From assembly GCA_050942615.1 (NCBI GenBank), contig JBMNNQ010000001.1, forward strand, positions 1-64,000: a DNA stretch of 64,000 nt, read 5' to 3'. The translations under genes and the position numbers were made by a program. This DNA is from JAAZMI01 sp050942615 (GTDB lineage: Bacteria > Bacillota > Dethiobacteria > DTU022 > UBA8154). Under the pieces are notes generated by a model. The model was not told the DNA's origin and did no database searches. It worked only from the letters and a program-made list of their open reading frames with translations. Of the stretch, positions 16,584-24,682 are shown piece after piece (positions within the stretch are counted from its first letter, which is position 1; every line of letters begins with the position of its first letter).

Positions 16584-18275
16584 TTAAGCAAGCTCTTGTC
16601 CTTTTTTTAAAAGTTCTGCTGCATGTTTTTTGGTAATTTCGTCTATGTTCCCACCGTTTAAAAGGCGTGCAATTTCCATGATCCTTTTTTCCCCCTGGAG
16701 GTAGCGGACAGCGGTGGCTGTGCGCCCCCCGGAAACCTCTTTAAAAATATAGTATTGATGCGCGGCGGCGCTGGCAATTTGCGGGCTGTGCGTCACACAG
16801 ATTACCTGGTGTTTTTTACTTAACCCGACCATTTTTTCCGAAATTTTTTGGATGGTATAGCCGCCGATGCCGCTGTCTATTTCATCGAAAATAAGGGTGG
16901 GAATTTGATCCTGTTCTGCCAAAATGCTTTTTAAGGCCAGCATTACCCGGGCGGCTTCTCCCCCGGAAATAATGCGTACCAGCGACTTTGGAGGTTCACC
17001 GGGGTTGGCGGAAAAAAGAAACTCTAGCTCCTCTTGACCTTCTGGTCCCGGCGTCTTTTGTGCCCTGAATTGAATGTCAAAACAGGCACTTTCCATACTG
17101 AGTTCTTGTAAGGCTTCTGTAACAAGCAATTTTAAGTTTTGGGCTGTTTTTTTTCTTTGGGTTGTCAATTGGGCGGCAATTTGTGCGATTTCCTGCCGAA
17201 GGTTTTTTTCTTCTGCTTCCCAACGCAAAATTTCTGTTGCACTGTTTTCTAGCACGGTTATTTCCTGTATACATTTTTCCGCAAAAGAAAGTACCTCTTC
17301 CACCGTAGAACCATACTTTTCTTTTAAACGCCGGTAAATTTCCAAGCGGTTTTCTGTTTCTGTTTTTTCTGCCGCTGAATAGGTCAAACTGTCTAAATAA
17401 GTGTAGAGTTCACGGCTTAATTCGGTGAGGCTTGTACTAATTTCCTGTAAAATTTCTACGAAAGGTACCAGCTGGGGGTCAATTTCCAATAAAGCAGACA
17501 TCTCTTTTTCGATACTGCCAATTCGATCCACAATCGGGGGCTGCTGCGCACCTTCACTACTATAAATTTCAAAATAGGCCCGGTTGGCTAAAGTATGCAA
17601 CTTTTCCATATTATCAAGCAGCAAAAGCCTTTGTTTCAAAGATTCTTCTTCTGCTGCCGAAAGAGAGGCTTCTAAAATTTCATCCCTTTGAAAAATGAGC
17701 AGTTCCAGCTTTCTTTTTCTCTCTTCAGGAGAAGCCCCCCTGGCTTTTAATTTTTTTTGCACCTGCCGCCAGCGGCGGTAGAACTCCTGGTAGCTGTATT
17801 TTACATTTAATAGTTCCTTGCCGCCAAATTCATCCAAAAAAAACATGTGTTTCTCCGGTTTCAGGAGTGATTGGTGGTTGTGCTGACCGTGCAGGTCTAC
17901 AAGCACACTGCCCAACTCTTTTAATAGTGACAGGGGGACAGCCCTGCCATTGACACGGCAGATATTGCGACCGCTACGGGAAATTTCCCGCAGGATAATC
18001 AATTCCGTTTCCTGCAGCAGACCGTTTTCCGCTAGTATCCCCCTTAACTGTTTATTATCCGGGGCAACAGTAAAGACAGTTTCAATAAAGGCTTGTTCGG
18101 TGCCGGAGCGGACCTGTTCACTGGAAGCCCTTTCTCCTAAAATAAGATTTATGGCCCCGATCAACATGGACTTCCCTGCACCTGTTTCCCCCGTTAAAAC
18201 ATTCATCCCGGGAAAAAACTCCAGGGATAAATCATCGATCAGCGCAAAGTTTTGCATATGTAAATATGCAAGCAT
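16584..18275 (-). CDS. recN: DNA repair protein RecN
   Basis: RecN is an SMC-like ATPase acting early in double-strand break repair. The start at 18275 (MLAYLHMQNFALIDDLSLEF) follows an AGGGGGT site and gives 563 residues, the family norm; an open upstream frame to 18386 is not convincing. Walker A is GETGAGKS, followed by a long coiled-coil middle (about 150-370) and the C-terminal signature region RIISGGEAARVMLALKSI, Walker B LIFDEIDSGIGG and CVTHSPQIAS. No argR gene separates recN from nadK, unlike many Firmicutes. Confidence 0.96.
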   Translation of the reverse strand: MLAYLHMQNFALIDDLSLEFFPGMNVLTGETGAGKSMLIGAINLILGERASSEQVRSGTEQAFIETVFTVAPDNKQLRGILAENGLLQETELIILREISRSGRNICRVNGRAVPLSLLKELGSVLVDLHGQHNHQSLLKPEKHMFFLDEFGGKELLNVKYSYQEFYRRWRQVQKKLKARGASPEERKRKLELLIFQRDEILEASLSAAEEESLKQRLLLLDNMEKLHTLANRAYFEIYSSEGAQQPPIVDRIGSIEKEMSALLEIDPQLVPFVEILQEISTSLTELSRELYTYLDSLTYSAAEKTETENRLEIYRRLKEKYGSTVEEVLSFAEKCIQEITVLENSATEILRWEAEEKNLRQEIAQIAAQLTTQRKKTAQNLKLLVTEALQELSMESACFDIQFRAQKTPGPEGQEELEFLFSANPGEPPKSLVRIISGGEAARVMLALKSILAEQDQIPTLIFDEIDSGIGGYTIQKISEKMVGLSKKHQVICVTHSPQIASAAAHQYYIFKEVSGGRTATAVRYLQGEKRIMEIARLLNGGNIDEITKKHAAELLKKGQELA

Positions 18276-18400
18276 TCCCAAATACCCCCTAAGGAAGTTC
18301 GGAAGTTTCCCGTAAAACAAATAAATATATAATGGCAAAAATAACCAGGATTTCAGCAGGATGGTATAAGCTGAGGCCGCCGGCATAAACCGGCACGTTG

Positions 18401-19249
18401 TCAGATCAGTTTATCGTGCAGCAGTTTATAGAAATTACTTTCGGGAAAGGTAATCACTTTGGTTTTATAGGCGGCCTTTTTCACCCGGACATGATCCTTA
18501 TAATTCAAGGCAAAACCTTCCTGCCCATCCAGGGTTAAAAATATATCGGCGTATTCTGTGGCAATGCTGACCGTAACAACATCATTTTTATCCACAATAA
18601 CAGAACGTTGATAAAGCAGGTGGGGACAGATCGGTGTGACCACCAAAACATTCAAGGCTGGATGGACCACCGGGCCGCCGGCAGACAGGGAATAGCCTGT
18701 TGAACCGGTAGGGCTGGAAATAATGACCCCGTCCCCGGGGTAGCTTTCCAAAAAATCATCGTTAATATAGGTGTCCAGCTTAATAATCCTGGAAAAAGGA
18801 CCCCTGGAAATAATAACATCATTGAGACAAAGAGCCGAGGCAAAAGTTTTCCCTGCCCTGATGACTTCTGTTTGCAGCATCATTCTTTCTTCCAGGCGAA
18901 AATTTCCGTCAATTAACTGCTGCAGGGAAAAGGTAAGCTTATCCACCTCTATTTCGGCCAAAAAACCTTTATGCCCCATGTTTATGCCCAACAGGGGCAG
19001 ATCTGTAAAAGTCAGTTCCCGGGCCACCCTTAAGAAAGTGCCGTCACCGCCCAGGACAATCACCAAGTCAGTTTTTTGCGACCATTCCTGAATTTCTTTG
19101 ATGGGTGAGGAAAGATATAAAAGAGGGTCTTTTTCAGGAACAACATATACCGGCACGTCATATTTACCAAAAAAATTTTTGATCTGTTCAATGACAGCAT
19201 GCATTTTTTCTTTTTGCCAGTTGGGAACAACCCCAATACCCTTAAACAT
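18401..19249 (-). CDS. nadK: NAD kinase
   Basis: NadK phosphorylates NAD to NADP. The 282-residue protein has the GGDGT catalytic motif (VIVLGGDGTFLRVARE), LGINMGHKGFLAEIE, the substrate-binding CLNDVIISRG, and the conserved DGVIISSPTGSTGYSLSAGGP stretch. An ATG with a GGGGG site fits. It lies between tlyA and recN, an arrangement common in Clostridia. NADP supply fits the NADP-dependent FolD and NfnAB enzymes in the same window, though that link is only contextual. Confidence 0.96.
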   Translation of the reverse strand: MFKGIGVVPNWQKEKMHAVIEQIKNFFGKYDVPVYVVPEKDPLLYLSSPIKEIQEWSQKTDLVIVLGGDGTFLRVARELTFTDLPLLGINMGHKGFLAEIEVDKLTFSLQQLIDGNFRLEERMMLQTEVIRAGKTFASALCLNDVIISRGPFSRIIKLDTYINDDFLESYPGDGVIISSPTGSTGYSLSAGGPVVHPALNVLVVTPICPHLLYQRSVIVDKNDVVTVSIATEYADIFLTLDGQEGFALNYKDHVRVKKAAYKTKVITFPESNFYKLLHDKLI

Positions 19250-19282
19250 TAATGAACCCCCTTTTCAGATTTCCGTCCCCGC

Positions 19283-20119
19283 TTACCGCTTCAATATAGA
19301 ATGGGCTTGGGTAACTACAGCGTCAACTACAGAGGACAGCTCTTCTGTTTTAACCTGTTTTTTTTCTGATTCCAGCGCATTTTCGGCGCGAAGGTAAAGA
19401 AAGTATTCAATGTTGCCCCGGGGGCCTTTTAAAGGTGAAAAAGTAAGCCCTTCCAGCCTGTAGGAAAGCTGCAGTGCCGTTGAAATAATCTTTTCCAAAA
19501 CCTCCCGGTGGACAGCAGCATCCTTGACTACACCTCTTCTCGCTACTTGTGCGGGTTTTGCTTCGAATTGGGGTTTGATAAGGCAAATAATTTCTGGAAC
19601 AAAAAGGGCTGCCACTACGGGTAAAACCAGGCTTAAAGAAATAAACGAAACATCAATTGTTGCCAAATGCGGCCGTTCCTGCAGATCTTCCCTTTTCAGG
19701 TGGCGGACATTAAAGCGTTCCATGTTGATAATGCGCGGTTCATGGCGTAACTTCCAATCCAGCTGACCGTAGCCGACATCAAGGGCATAAACCTTTTGGG
19801 CCCCGTGTTTTAAAACACAATGTGTAAAGCCCCCTGTGGAAGCGCCGATATCCAAAACAATTTTATTTTCAAGCTTCAGGCTAAATTCACGCAGGGCTTT
19901 TTCCAGTTTAAGTCCGCCCCGGCTGACATAAGGGTTTTGGGTGGCCAGAATTTCAATTTTTGCCTGAGAAGAGACAGCTTCACCGGGTTTGTCCTTTTTT
20001 ATACCGTTAACCAGGACGTTCCCGGCCATAATTTCTGCCCTGGCCCTGCTGCGCGTTGCTATTAGATTTTTTTCAACAAGGAGCAGATCCAGTCTTTTTT
20101 TACTTTTTTCCTTTTTCAT
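19283..20119 (-). CDS. tlyA: TlyA family rRNA (cytidine-2'-O)-methyltransferase
   Basis: This 278-residue protein has an N-terminal S4 RNA-binding domain (RLDLLLVEKNLIATRSRARAEI...GNVLVNG) and an FtsJ-like methyltransferase domain with the SAM motif VLDIGASTGGFTHCVL and ALDVGYGQLDWKLR. Mycobacterial TlyA 2'-O-methylates 16S and 23S rRNA; the Bacillus homologue is YqxC. Its start overlaps the dxs stop by one base (TGATG), showing translational coupling. Hemolysin annotations in databases are historical. The rRNA target in this organism is inferred. Confidence 0.93.
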   Translation of the reverse strand: MKKEKSKKRLDLLLVEKNLIATRSRARAEIMAGNVLVNGIKKDKPGEAVSSQAKIEILATQNPYVSRGGLKLEKALREFSLKLENKIVLDIGASTGGFTHCVLKHGAQKVYALDVGYGQLDWKLRHEPRIINMERFNVRHLKREDLQERPHLATIDVSFISLSLVLPVVAALFVPEIICLIKPQFEAKPAQVARRGVVKDAAVHREVLEKIISTALQLSYRLEGLTFSPLKGPRGNIEYFLYLRAENALESEKKQVKTEELSSVVDAVVTQAHSILKR

Positions 20120-22026
20120 CAGTATGGGTAACCTTCATAGACCTTTTCTTTTAGCCGGCAAAGTTTTAATGCCTCGCGGGCGATGCCTTCCCCTGAAAGA
20201 CCGTGCAGGTTTAATAAAAAGTCTCTGCTTCCCTGACCTGTATAAGCATTGGGCAGCCCCAGCCGCTTCAGGTTTATTTCCTGCAGCTCATTGTCGGCAA
20301 ACGTTTCCAGGACAGCGCTGCCAAAACCCCCGCTTAAAATATGTTCCTCCACCGTCAAAACCCTGCCGCATTTTTTGGCCCAATAACAGATTAGTTCTGT
20401 ATCCAAAGGTTGAATAAAGCGGGAATTGATGACGCAACTTTCGATGCCCATTTTTAAAAGCAGGGCATGGGCTTCCAAAGCCGGTAAAACCATGGAGCCG
20501 ACGGCTAAAATGAGTAGGTCAGGGCCTTCCCTTAAAAGCTGGGCTTTCCCCGCAGTTAAAATACCTGTTTCCGGTGATGAAAACGCGGCTGCCTCTCCCC
20601 GGGGATAGCGGAGCGCTACCGGGCATTTTAAGGAAAAAGCCATTTTGAGCATTGCATCCAGCTCCCGACCGCTGGCCGGGGCCATGAGGACAAGATTGGG
20701 CAAATGCCGCAGGTAGGCAAAATCAAACAAGCCGTTGTGGGTTTCCCCGTCTTCCCCCACCAGGCCGGCCCGGTCAACGGCGAAGACAACAGGCAGGTTT
20801 TGCAAACAAACGTCATGCAGGATCTGATCATACGCCCTTTGTAAAAAAGTGCTGTAAATAGCCACCACCGGTTTAAGGCCTTCTGCAGCCAACCCCGCGG
20901 CCATGGTGACAGCGTGTTGTTCGGCAATACCCACGTCAAAGAAACGTTGCGGCCACCGGTGGGCAAAAGGTTCCAAGCCTGTACCTGCAGCCATCGCGGC
21001 GGTGATCGCAACAATGGAACGATCTTCCGCAGCCAGTTTTTCCAAAGAAGTGCTGAAAACCTTGCTGTATGCCGGTTGATTTTTTTTATTTACAGCAAGG
21101 GGTTCACCGGTCTTTTTACTAAAGGGCCCCACACCGTGAAAAACAAGGGGATTTTTTTCAGCAGGAGCATAGCCCCTGCCTTTTTTAGTAACAGCATGTA
21201 TTAAAACCGGTCCGTGAACACTTTTTATTTCACGAAAAAGATTCACCAGTTTGGGAATGGAATGACCATCAATCGGCCCTAAATACTTAAAGCCAAGCTC
21301 TTCAAAAAGCATACCGGGTACTAACAGATATTTTAAGCTGTCTTTGAGGCGTTCAGCAGAACGAAGCACGGTCCGGCCAATGGCCGGTATGCGTTCCAAA
21401 ATATGTTCTAGGTCTTCTTTCAGGCGAAAATACTTGGGGTCGGTGCGCAGTTTGGCCAGGTAGGAAGGAAGCCCCCCGATATTTTGGCCGATAGACATTT
21501 CGTTATCATTAAGAATAACCAATAGATCAGTTTTTTTCTCCCCTGCAAAATTAAGCGCCTCCAAGGCCATCCCGCCCGTTAAGGCGCCGTCACCAATAAT
21601 ATTAATGACAAAATTGTTTTTTCCCAGTAAGTCCCGGGCCTGGGCAATCCCCAGGGCTGCTGAAAGGGAGGTGCTGCTGTGCCCCACACCAAAAACATCG
21701 TACAGGCTTTCCCTTCTTTTAGGAAAGCCGCTTATGCCATTATAGCAACGAATCCTTGAAAAATGTTCCTGCCGACCGGTAAGAATTTTATGGGTATAGC
21801 ACTGGTGCCCCACATCCCAAAGAATCTTGTCGTGGGGAGCATTAAAAACAAAATGAAGGGCGATGGTCAGTTCAACAACCCCTAAGCTGGAGGCAAGATG
21901 GCCCCCTCTTTTGGAAACTACCTCAATCATAAATTCCCTTATTTCGCCGGCCAACTGTTCCAATTCTTTTAAAGACAACTTTTTCAGATCAGCAGGTTCA
22001 TGAATTTTTTCAAGAATAACACCCAA
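20119..22026 (-). CDS. dxs: 1-deoxy-D-xylulose-5-phosphate synthase
   Basis: Dxs condenses pyruvate and glyceraldehyde-3-phosphate, the first step of the MEP isoprenoid pathway, using thiamin diphosphate. The 635-residue product is full length. The His motif DVGHQCYTHKILTGR, the TPP-Mg motif GDGALTGGMALEALN...ILNDNEMSIG, the pyrimidine-domain DVGIAEQHAVTMAAGLA and AVDRAGLVGEDGETHNG are all present. It lies downstream of ispA, so both ends of short-chain isoprenoid synthesis are in one cluster, interrupted by the non-coding RNA and the oapA-like gene. Confidence 0.97.
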   Translation of the reverse strand: MGVILEKIHEPADLKKLSLKELEQLAGEIREFMIEVVSKRGGHLASSLGVVELTIALHFVFNAPHDKILWDVGHQCYTHKILTGRQEHFSRIRCYNGISGFPKRRESLYDVFGVGHSSTSLSAALGIAQARDLLGKNNFVINIIGDGALTGGMALEALNFAGEKKTDLLVILNDNEMSIGQNIGGLPSYLAKLRTDPKYFRLKEDLEHILERIPAIGRTVLRSAERLKDSLKYLLVPGMLFEELGFKYLGPIDGHSIPKLVNLFREIKSVHGPVLIHAVTKKGRGYAPAEKNPLVFHGVGPFSKKTGEPLAVNKKNQPAYSKVFSTSLEKLAAEDRSIVAITAAMAAGTGLEPFAHRWPQRFFDVGIAEQHAVTMAAGLAAEGLKPVVAIYSTFLQRAYDQILHDVCLQNLPVVFAVDRAGLVGEDGETHNGLFDFAYLRHLPNLVLMAPASGRELDAMLKMAFSLKCPVALRYPRGEAAAFSSPETGILTAGKAQLLREGPDLLILAVGSMVLPALEAHALLLKMGIESCVINSRFIQPLDTELICYWAKKCGRVLTVEEHILSGGFGSAVLETFADNELQEINLKRLGLPNAYTGQGSRDFLLNLHGLSGEGIAREALKLCRLKEKVYEGYPY

Positions 22027-22084
22027 AAAACCACCGCTTCCCGCATAAATTTGGAGAAATAGTATCTAAACAGTTCTGGACAGC

Positions 22085-22161
22085 TTTCATGGTGAAGCGC
22101 AGCTTCAAAGGTGTACATGAAATTTTCATTATTGTTTCCAGTGTACGCTGGAAACAATAAT
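22085..22161 (-). repeat. Two hairpins between oapA-like gene and dxs
   Basis: A perfect 14-bp inverted repeat (ATTATTGTTTCCAG, 22128-22141, and its complement 22148-22161) encloses a 6-base loop. Next to it a second structure has outer arms TTTCATG/CATGAAA (22085-22091, 22116-22122) and an inner GAAGC/GCTTC stem (22094-22106). Neither strand has a U tract after the stems, so this is not a standard terminator. It could be an RNA processing site, a dxs leader structure or a protein site. Confidence 0.6.
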
Positions 22162-22196
22162 GCCGGATATAAAGTATTATTTTTAGCAGGACAATG

Positions 22197-22883
22197 CTAT
22201 GCATTCCTCTTCCAGATAGAAATGCGCTCCAGGGTTGTTAAAAAACGGGCTACAAATAACACTACATCCGTTGGTCTGTTAATAGCCAGTGTTTTACCCA
22301 ATGCCTTGCCGCCCACTGTTAAAGCGGATACCGCTCCTGCCAAAAAAATACTCAAAATAACTTCACTTAGTATTGGGTTACCCCGGACAAGGTTAACCAC
22401 GATCACTGTCCCAATGATGCCGCTTACTATGCCGCTGATGTCCCCGATGACATCATTACAAAAGCTGGCCACCAGATCTGCATGGCGTACGAGAAAAATG
22501 CTTTTTTTTGCACCATAAATTTTTTTAGCCGCTTTGGCATGAAAAGGTATCTCCTCTGCCGCAGTAACGGCAGTGCCAATCACGTCAAAAAAAATGCCCA
22601 TAAAAATAATGAAAATGAGAAGCATAAAGGAAATCAGCATGGAATGCAGGTTTTGCAACAAGGAGTGTGTGATCAGGGTAAGGGCTATGGCCAAAAAAAA
22701 AGTCCAAATACTGACTAAAACCACCCAGCGTTTATTATTTTTACTTTTCCATTGTTTTTGCCGTTGTTTTTTTGTGCCCAATAATATTACGCTCGCTGCC
22801 ATATAATATGATAATGATAAAAGTGGCAGCTCCATGGGTAAACTTTGCGGCTTAAGGTCCAGCAGGTTTTCCCAAATGTTCAC
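22197..22883 (-). CDS. oapA: OLE-associated protein A (OapA)-like membrane protein
   Basis: This protein of up to 228 residues has several hydrophobic segments (about 18-36, 53-73, 82-104, 150-167 and 173-196) and many Lys/Arg residues between them. A DxxxD motif lies in NDVIGDISG (Asp144, Asp148), and FFDVIGTAVTAAEEIPFHA is distantly like CNNM/CorB-type domains. OapA proteins are small multi-pass membrane proteins encoded directly after OLE RNA, which they bind. Here the gene abuts the structured RNA and precedes dxs, the canonical arrangement. The start is unclear: a GTG at 22883 or ATG at 22835, neither with a good ribosome site. A generic CorB-like label is the alternative. Confidence 0.85.
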   Translation of the reverse strand: MNIWENLLDLKPQSLPMELPLLSLSYYMAASVILLGTKKQRQKQWKSKNNKRWVVLVSIWTFFLAIALTLITHSLLQNLHSMLISFMLLIFIIFMGIFFDVIGTAVTAAEEIPFHAKAAKKIYGAKKSIFLVRHADLVASFCNDVIGDISGIVSGIIGTVIVVNLVRGNPILSEVILSIFLAGAVSALTVGGKALGKTLAINRPTDVVLFVARFLTTLERISIWKRNA

Positions 22884-23384
22884 CGGCTTGTCACCAAGCG
22901 GCAGTTTCCTATTAAGAACATCTCTGCTGTGTTACCACCAACAGGGCTGGATTACCACTTAGACCACACCTTAATCCCCATGGAGCCTCCCTACGACGGG
23001 GAACAGCCTAGGAGTTTTCCTCAATGCCGCAACATCGTTTTCTATCCTTTTTTGCAGCCCTGGTTTCCTAAGGGATGTTCCCTTCCTCCCCCAAAGCCAC
23101 TCAAGGCAGGCTACACTGTGCACAGTTTTGACCACACACAGGTTCTATCCTAAGCCGTAACCTTTTACCCCTACAGTAATACGCCACCAACTTAGGTCTC
23201 CACGAAGGCAGGGTCAACGCCTACATGCCTTTGTAGATCGCCCCGTCCTTCTTAACCCCCAGCACCGACCCCCGTCTGGGCTTCGGCCGCCGGCACCAGG
23301 AACTTCATCGATATGCCTTGAGCGGTTTTTCCCGCCCGCTTTCAAAAACGCTTGCGGCAACTAGGATACTGCACCACTATGTCC
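22884..23384 (-). ncRNA. ole: OLE RNA (ornate, large, extremophilic RNA)
   Basis: A stretch of about 500 bases without a credible gene lies between ispA and the oapA-like gene. A strong sigma-A promoter reads into it, predicting a 5' end near 23384 (GGACAUAG). The transcript is rich in local pairing, for example CUACA/UGUAG (23221-23236), the CUUG-guga-CAAG hairpin at the 3' end, and GC-rich stems around 23265-23335. OLE RNAs of about 600 nt are known from anaerobic and extremophilic Firmicutes. They lie in exactly this setting (xseAB-ispA-OLE-oapA-dxs-tlyA-recN-spo0A), form a membrane-associated RNP with OapA, and are linked in Halalkalibacterium halodurans to ethanol, cold and Mg2+ tolerance. 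The 3' end may extend into the oapA reading frame. The call rests on context, size and promoter; I could not run a covariance model. Confidence 0.88.
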
Positions 23385-23390
23385 AGTTAA

Positions 23391-23419
23391 ATTATAGCAT
23401 ATCATCCCTGGCAACTCAA
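23391..23419 (-). promoter_or_regulatory. Sigma-A promoter of the OLE RNA
   Basis: On the minus strand TTGAGT (23419-23414) is followed after exactly 17 bases by a perfect TATAAT (23396-23391). It lies just downstream of the ispA stop (23450) and about 7 bases ahead of the predicted RNA 5' end. This shows the RNA has its own strong vegetative promoter rather than relying on ispA read-through. Confidence 0.85.
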
Positions 23420-23449
23420 CGCTATTCCCCGGGCGAAAAGTCTAGGGGT

Positions 23450-24367
23450 CTAGTAGTCCCGATAGAAAGCCCGGCGGGTAATTTTCTTCAGGGAAAAACT
23501 CTTTTCACCGAATATAGACAGCTCCCCGACGGCCTGTTCATATAGTTGGTCCCTTTTATTTTTTGCGGCAGCCAGACCGTAGTAGGAAACATAGTTGGCC
23601 TTTCCTCTTTGTGCATCCTGCCCACAAATTTTCCCCATTTTTTCAGTGTCACCTTCAACATCCAGCAGATCGTCAACAATTTGGAAGCCCCTGCCTAACA
23701 GGCGGGCATAGGCGGTCAAACCGGCCAGCTCGGCGGCTGTGGCTCCACCCAACAAAGCGCCGGCACGCACAGAGGCTGTGAGCAGCTTTCCTGTTTTATG
23801 GGTATCAATGTATTGCAGGGTTTCCAGGTCAACGGATTTACCTTCGGAGTCAAGATCAACTGCCTGTCCCCCAACCATACCCTGCACCCCGGCTGAGGTT
23901 GCTATTTCCCCGATTATTTTTAATTTAATTTCCGGGCTGGTTTCTAACTGATAATAATTGCAAAAAGCATTTTTCTTTTGCCTGTCCACAGCCAAAACTT
24001 CAAAGGCCAAGGTTAACAATGCATCCCCGGCCAGTATAGCGACGGCTTCACCAAAGACCTTATGCGAAGTGGGCTGCCCCCGCCTGTAGTCATCATCATC
24101 CATGGCCGGCAGATCGTCATGGATTAAGGAATAAGTATGCATGAATTCGAGGGCACAGGCTACCGGCAGGGCGTTTTTCCAGTCTGCCGTAAAGAGCTCC
24201 ATTGTGAACAGGACCAGCAGCGGCCGAAGACGCTTGCCGCCGGCAAAAACACTGTAACGCATGGCACGGTGAATGCCTTCGGGGTACTGATCTTCAGCCG
24301 GCAAATAATAATTCAAAGCACTGTCAATTAAAGTTTTTCTGGTTTCCAATAATTCATCAAACTTCAT
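23450..24367 (-). CDS. ispA: Polyprenyl synthetase (farnesyl diphosphate synthase)
   Basis: The enzyme condenses isopentenyl diphosphate with dimethylallyl or geranyl diphosphate. The 305-residue product starts at the ATG at 24367 (MKFDELLETRKTLID), preceded by GGGGAG; an upstream in-frame start at 24415 is less likely. The first aspartate-rich motif is DDLPAMDDDDYRRG, the second DDLLD, with GGKRLRPLL and the GQAVDLDSE loop. The DDxxxxD form of the first motif fits bacterial farnesyl diphosphate synthases. It forms an operon with xseB and xseA, with dxs further downstream. Confidence 0.95.
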   Translation of the reverse strand: MKFDELLETRKTLIDSALNYYLPAEDQYPEGIHRAMRYSVFAGGKRLRPLLVLFTMELFTADWKNALPVACALEFMHTYSLIHDDLPAMDDDDYRRGQPTSHKVFGEAVAILAGDALLTLAFEVLAVDRQKKNAFCNYYQLETSPEIKLKIIGEIATSAGVQGMVGGQAVDLDSEGKSVDLETLQYIDTHKTGKLLTASVRAGALLGGATAAELAGLTAYARLLGRGFQIVDDLLDVEGDTEKMGKICGQDAQRGKANYVSYYGLAAAKNKRDQLYEQAVGELSIFGEKSFSLKKITRRAFYRDY

Positions 24368-24425
24368 TTTTGGACTCCCCGGCCAGTTTTCAGCCTCTTT
24401 GATTATCTGAGGCACCTTTTAGTAT

Positions 24426-24668
24426 TTATTCTTCTTCAAATACTTCAAATGCCGTTAATTCACCATTTTGTAGTAACGTTTCCACCTTATATTCTGCTTT
24501 GCTAAGCAGCTTTCGGCAATGCTGGGCCAGCTTCAACCCTTCTTCCAGATGTTGAAGTGACTTTTCCAGGCTAAGTTCACCTTTTTCCATTTGTTCGCTA
24601 ATAGCTTCTAACTTTTGTAAGGCTTCTTCAAACTTTAAATTCAAATCCTTGGGTTTTTCCGGGCGCAC
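24426..24668 (-). CDS. xseB: Exodeoxyribonuclease VII small subunit
   Basis: The 80-residue protein is a two-helix coiled-coil subunit: FEEALQKLEAISEQMEKGELSLEKSLQHLEEGLKLAQHCRKLL is the family core. It binds the C-terminal part of XseA to form the single-strand exonuclease. It lies 14 bases from the xseA stop and before ispA, the conserved order. Confidence 0.96.
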   Translation of the reverse strand: MRPEKPKDLNLKFEEALQKLEAISEQMEKGELSLEKSLQHLEEGLKLAQHCRKLLSKAEYKVETLLQNGELTAFEVFEEE

Positions 24669-24682
24669 TTTTAAACCCTCTT

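Noticed and set aside
23000..23384. RNase P RNA, tmRNA or 6S RNA as identity of the ncRNA
   Set aside because: The RNase P core GAGGAAAGTCC-type motif, the tmRNA tRNA-like ends and the 6S bubble layout were not seen. The ispA-oapA-dxs context fits OLE instead.
22845..23545. Short open frames on the plus strand (22845-23153, 23318-23545) as possible genes
   Set aside because: They lie on the strand opposite the structured RNA, lack ribosome sites and show no protein-like pattern. The promoter and structure support a minus-strand RNA.
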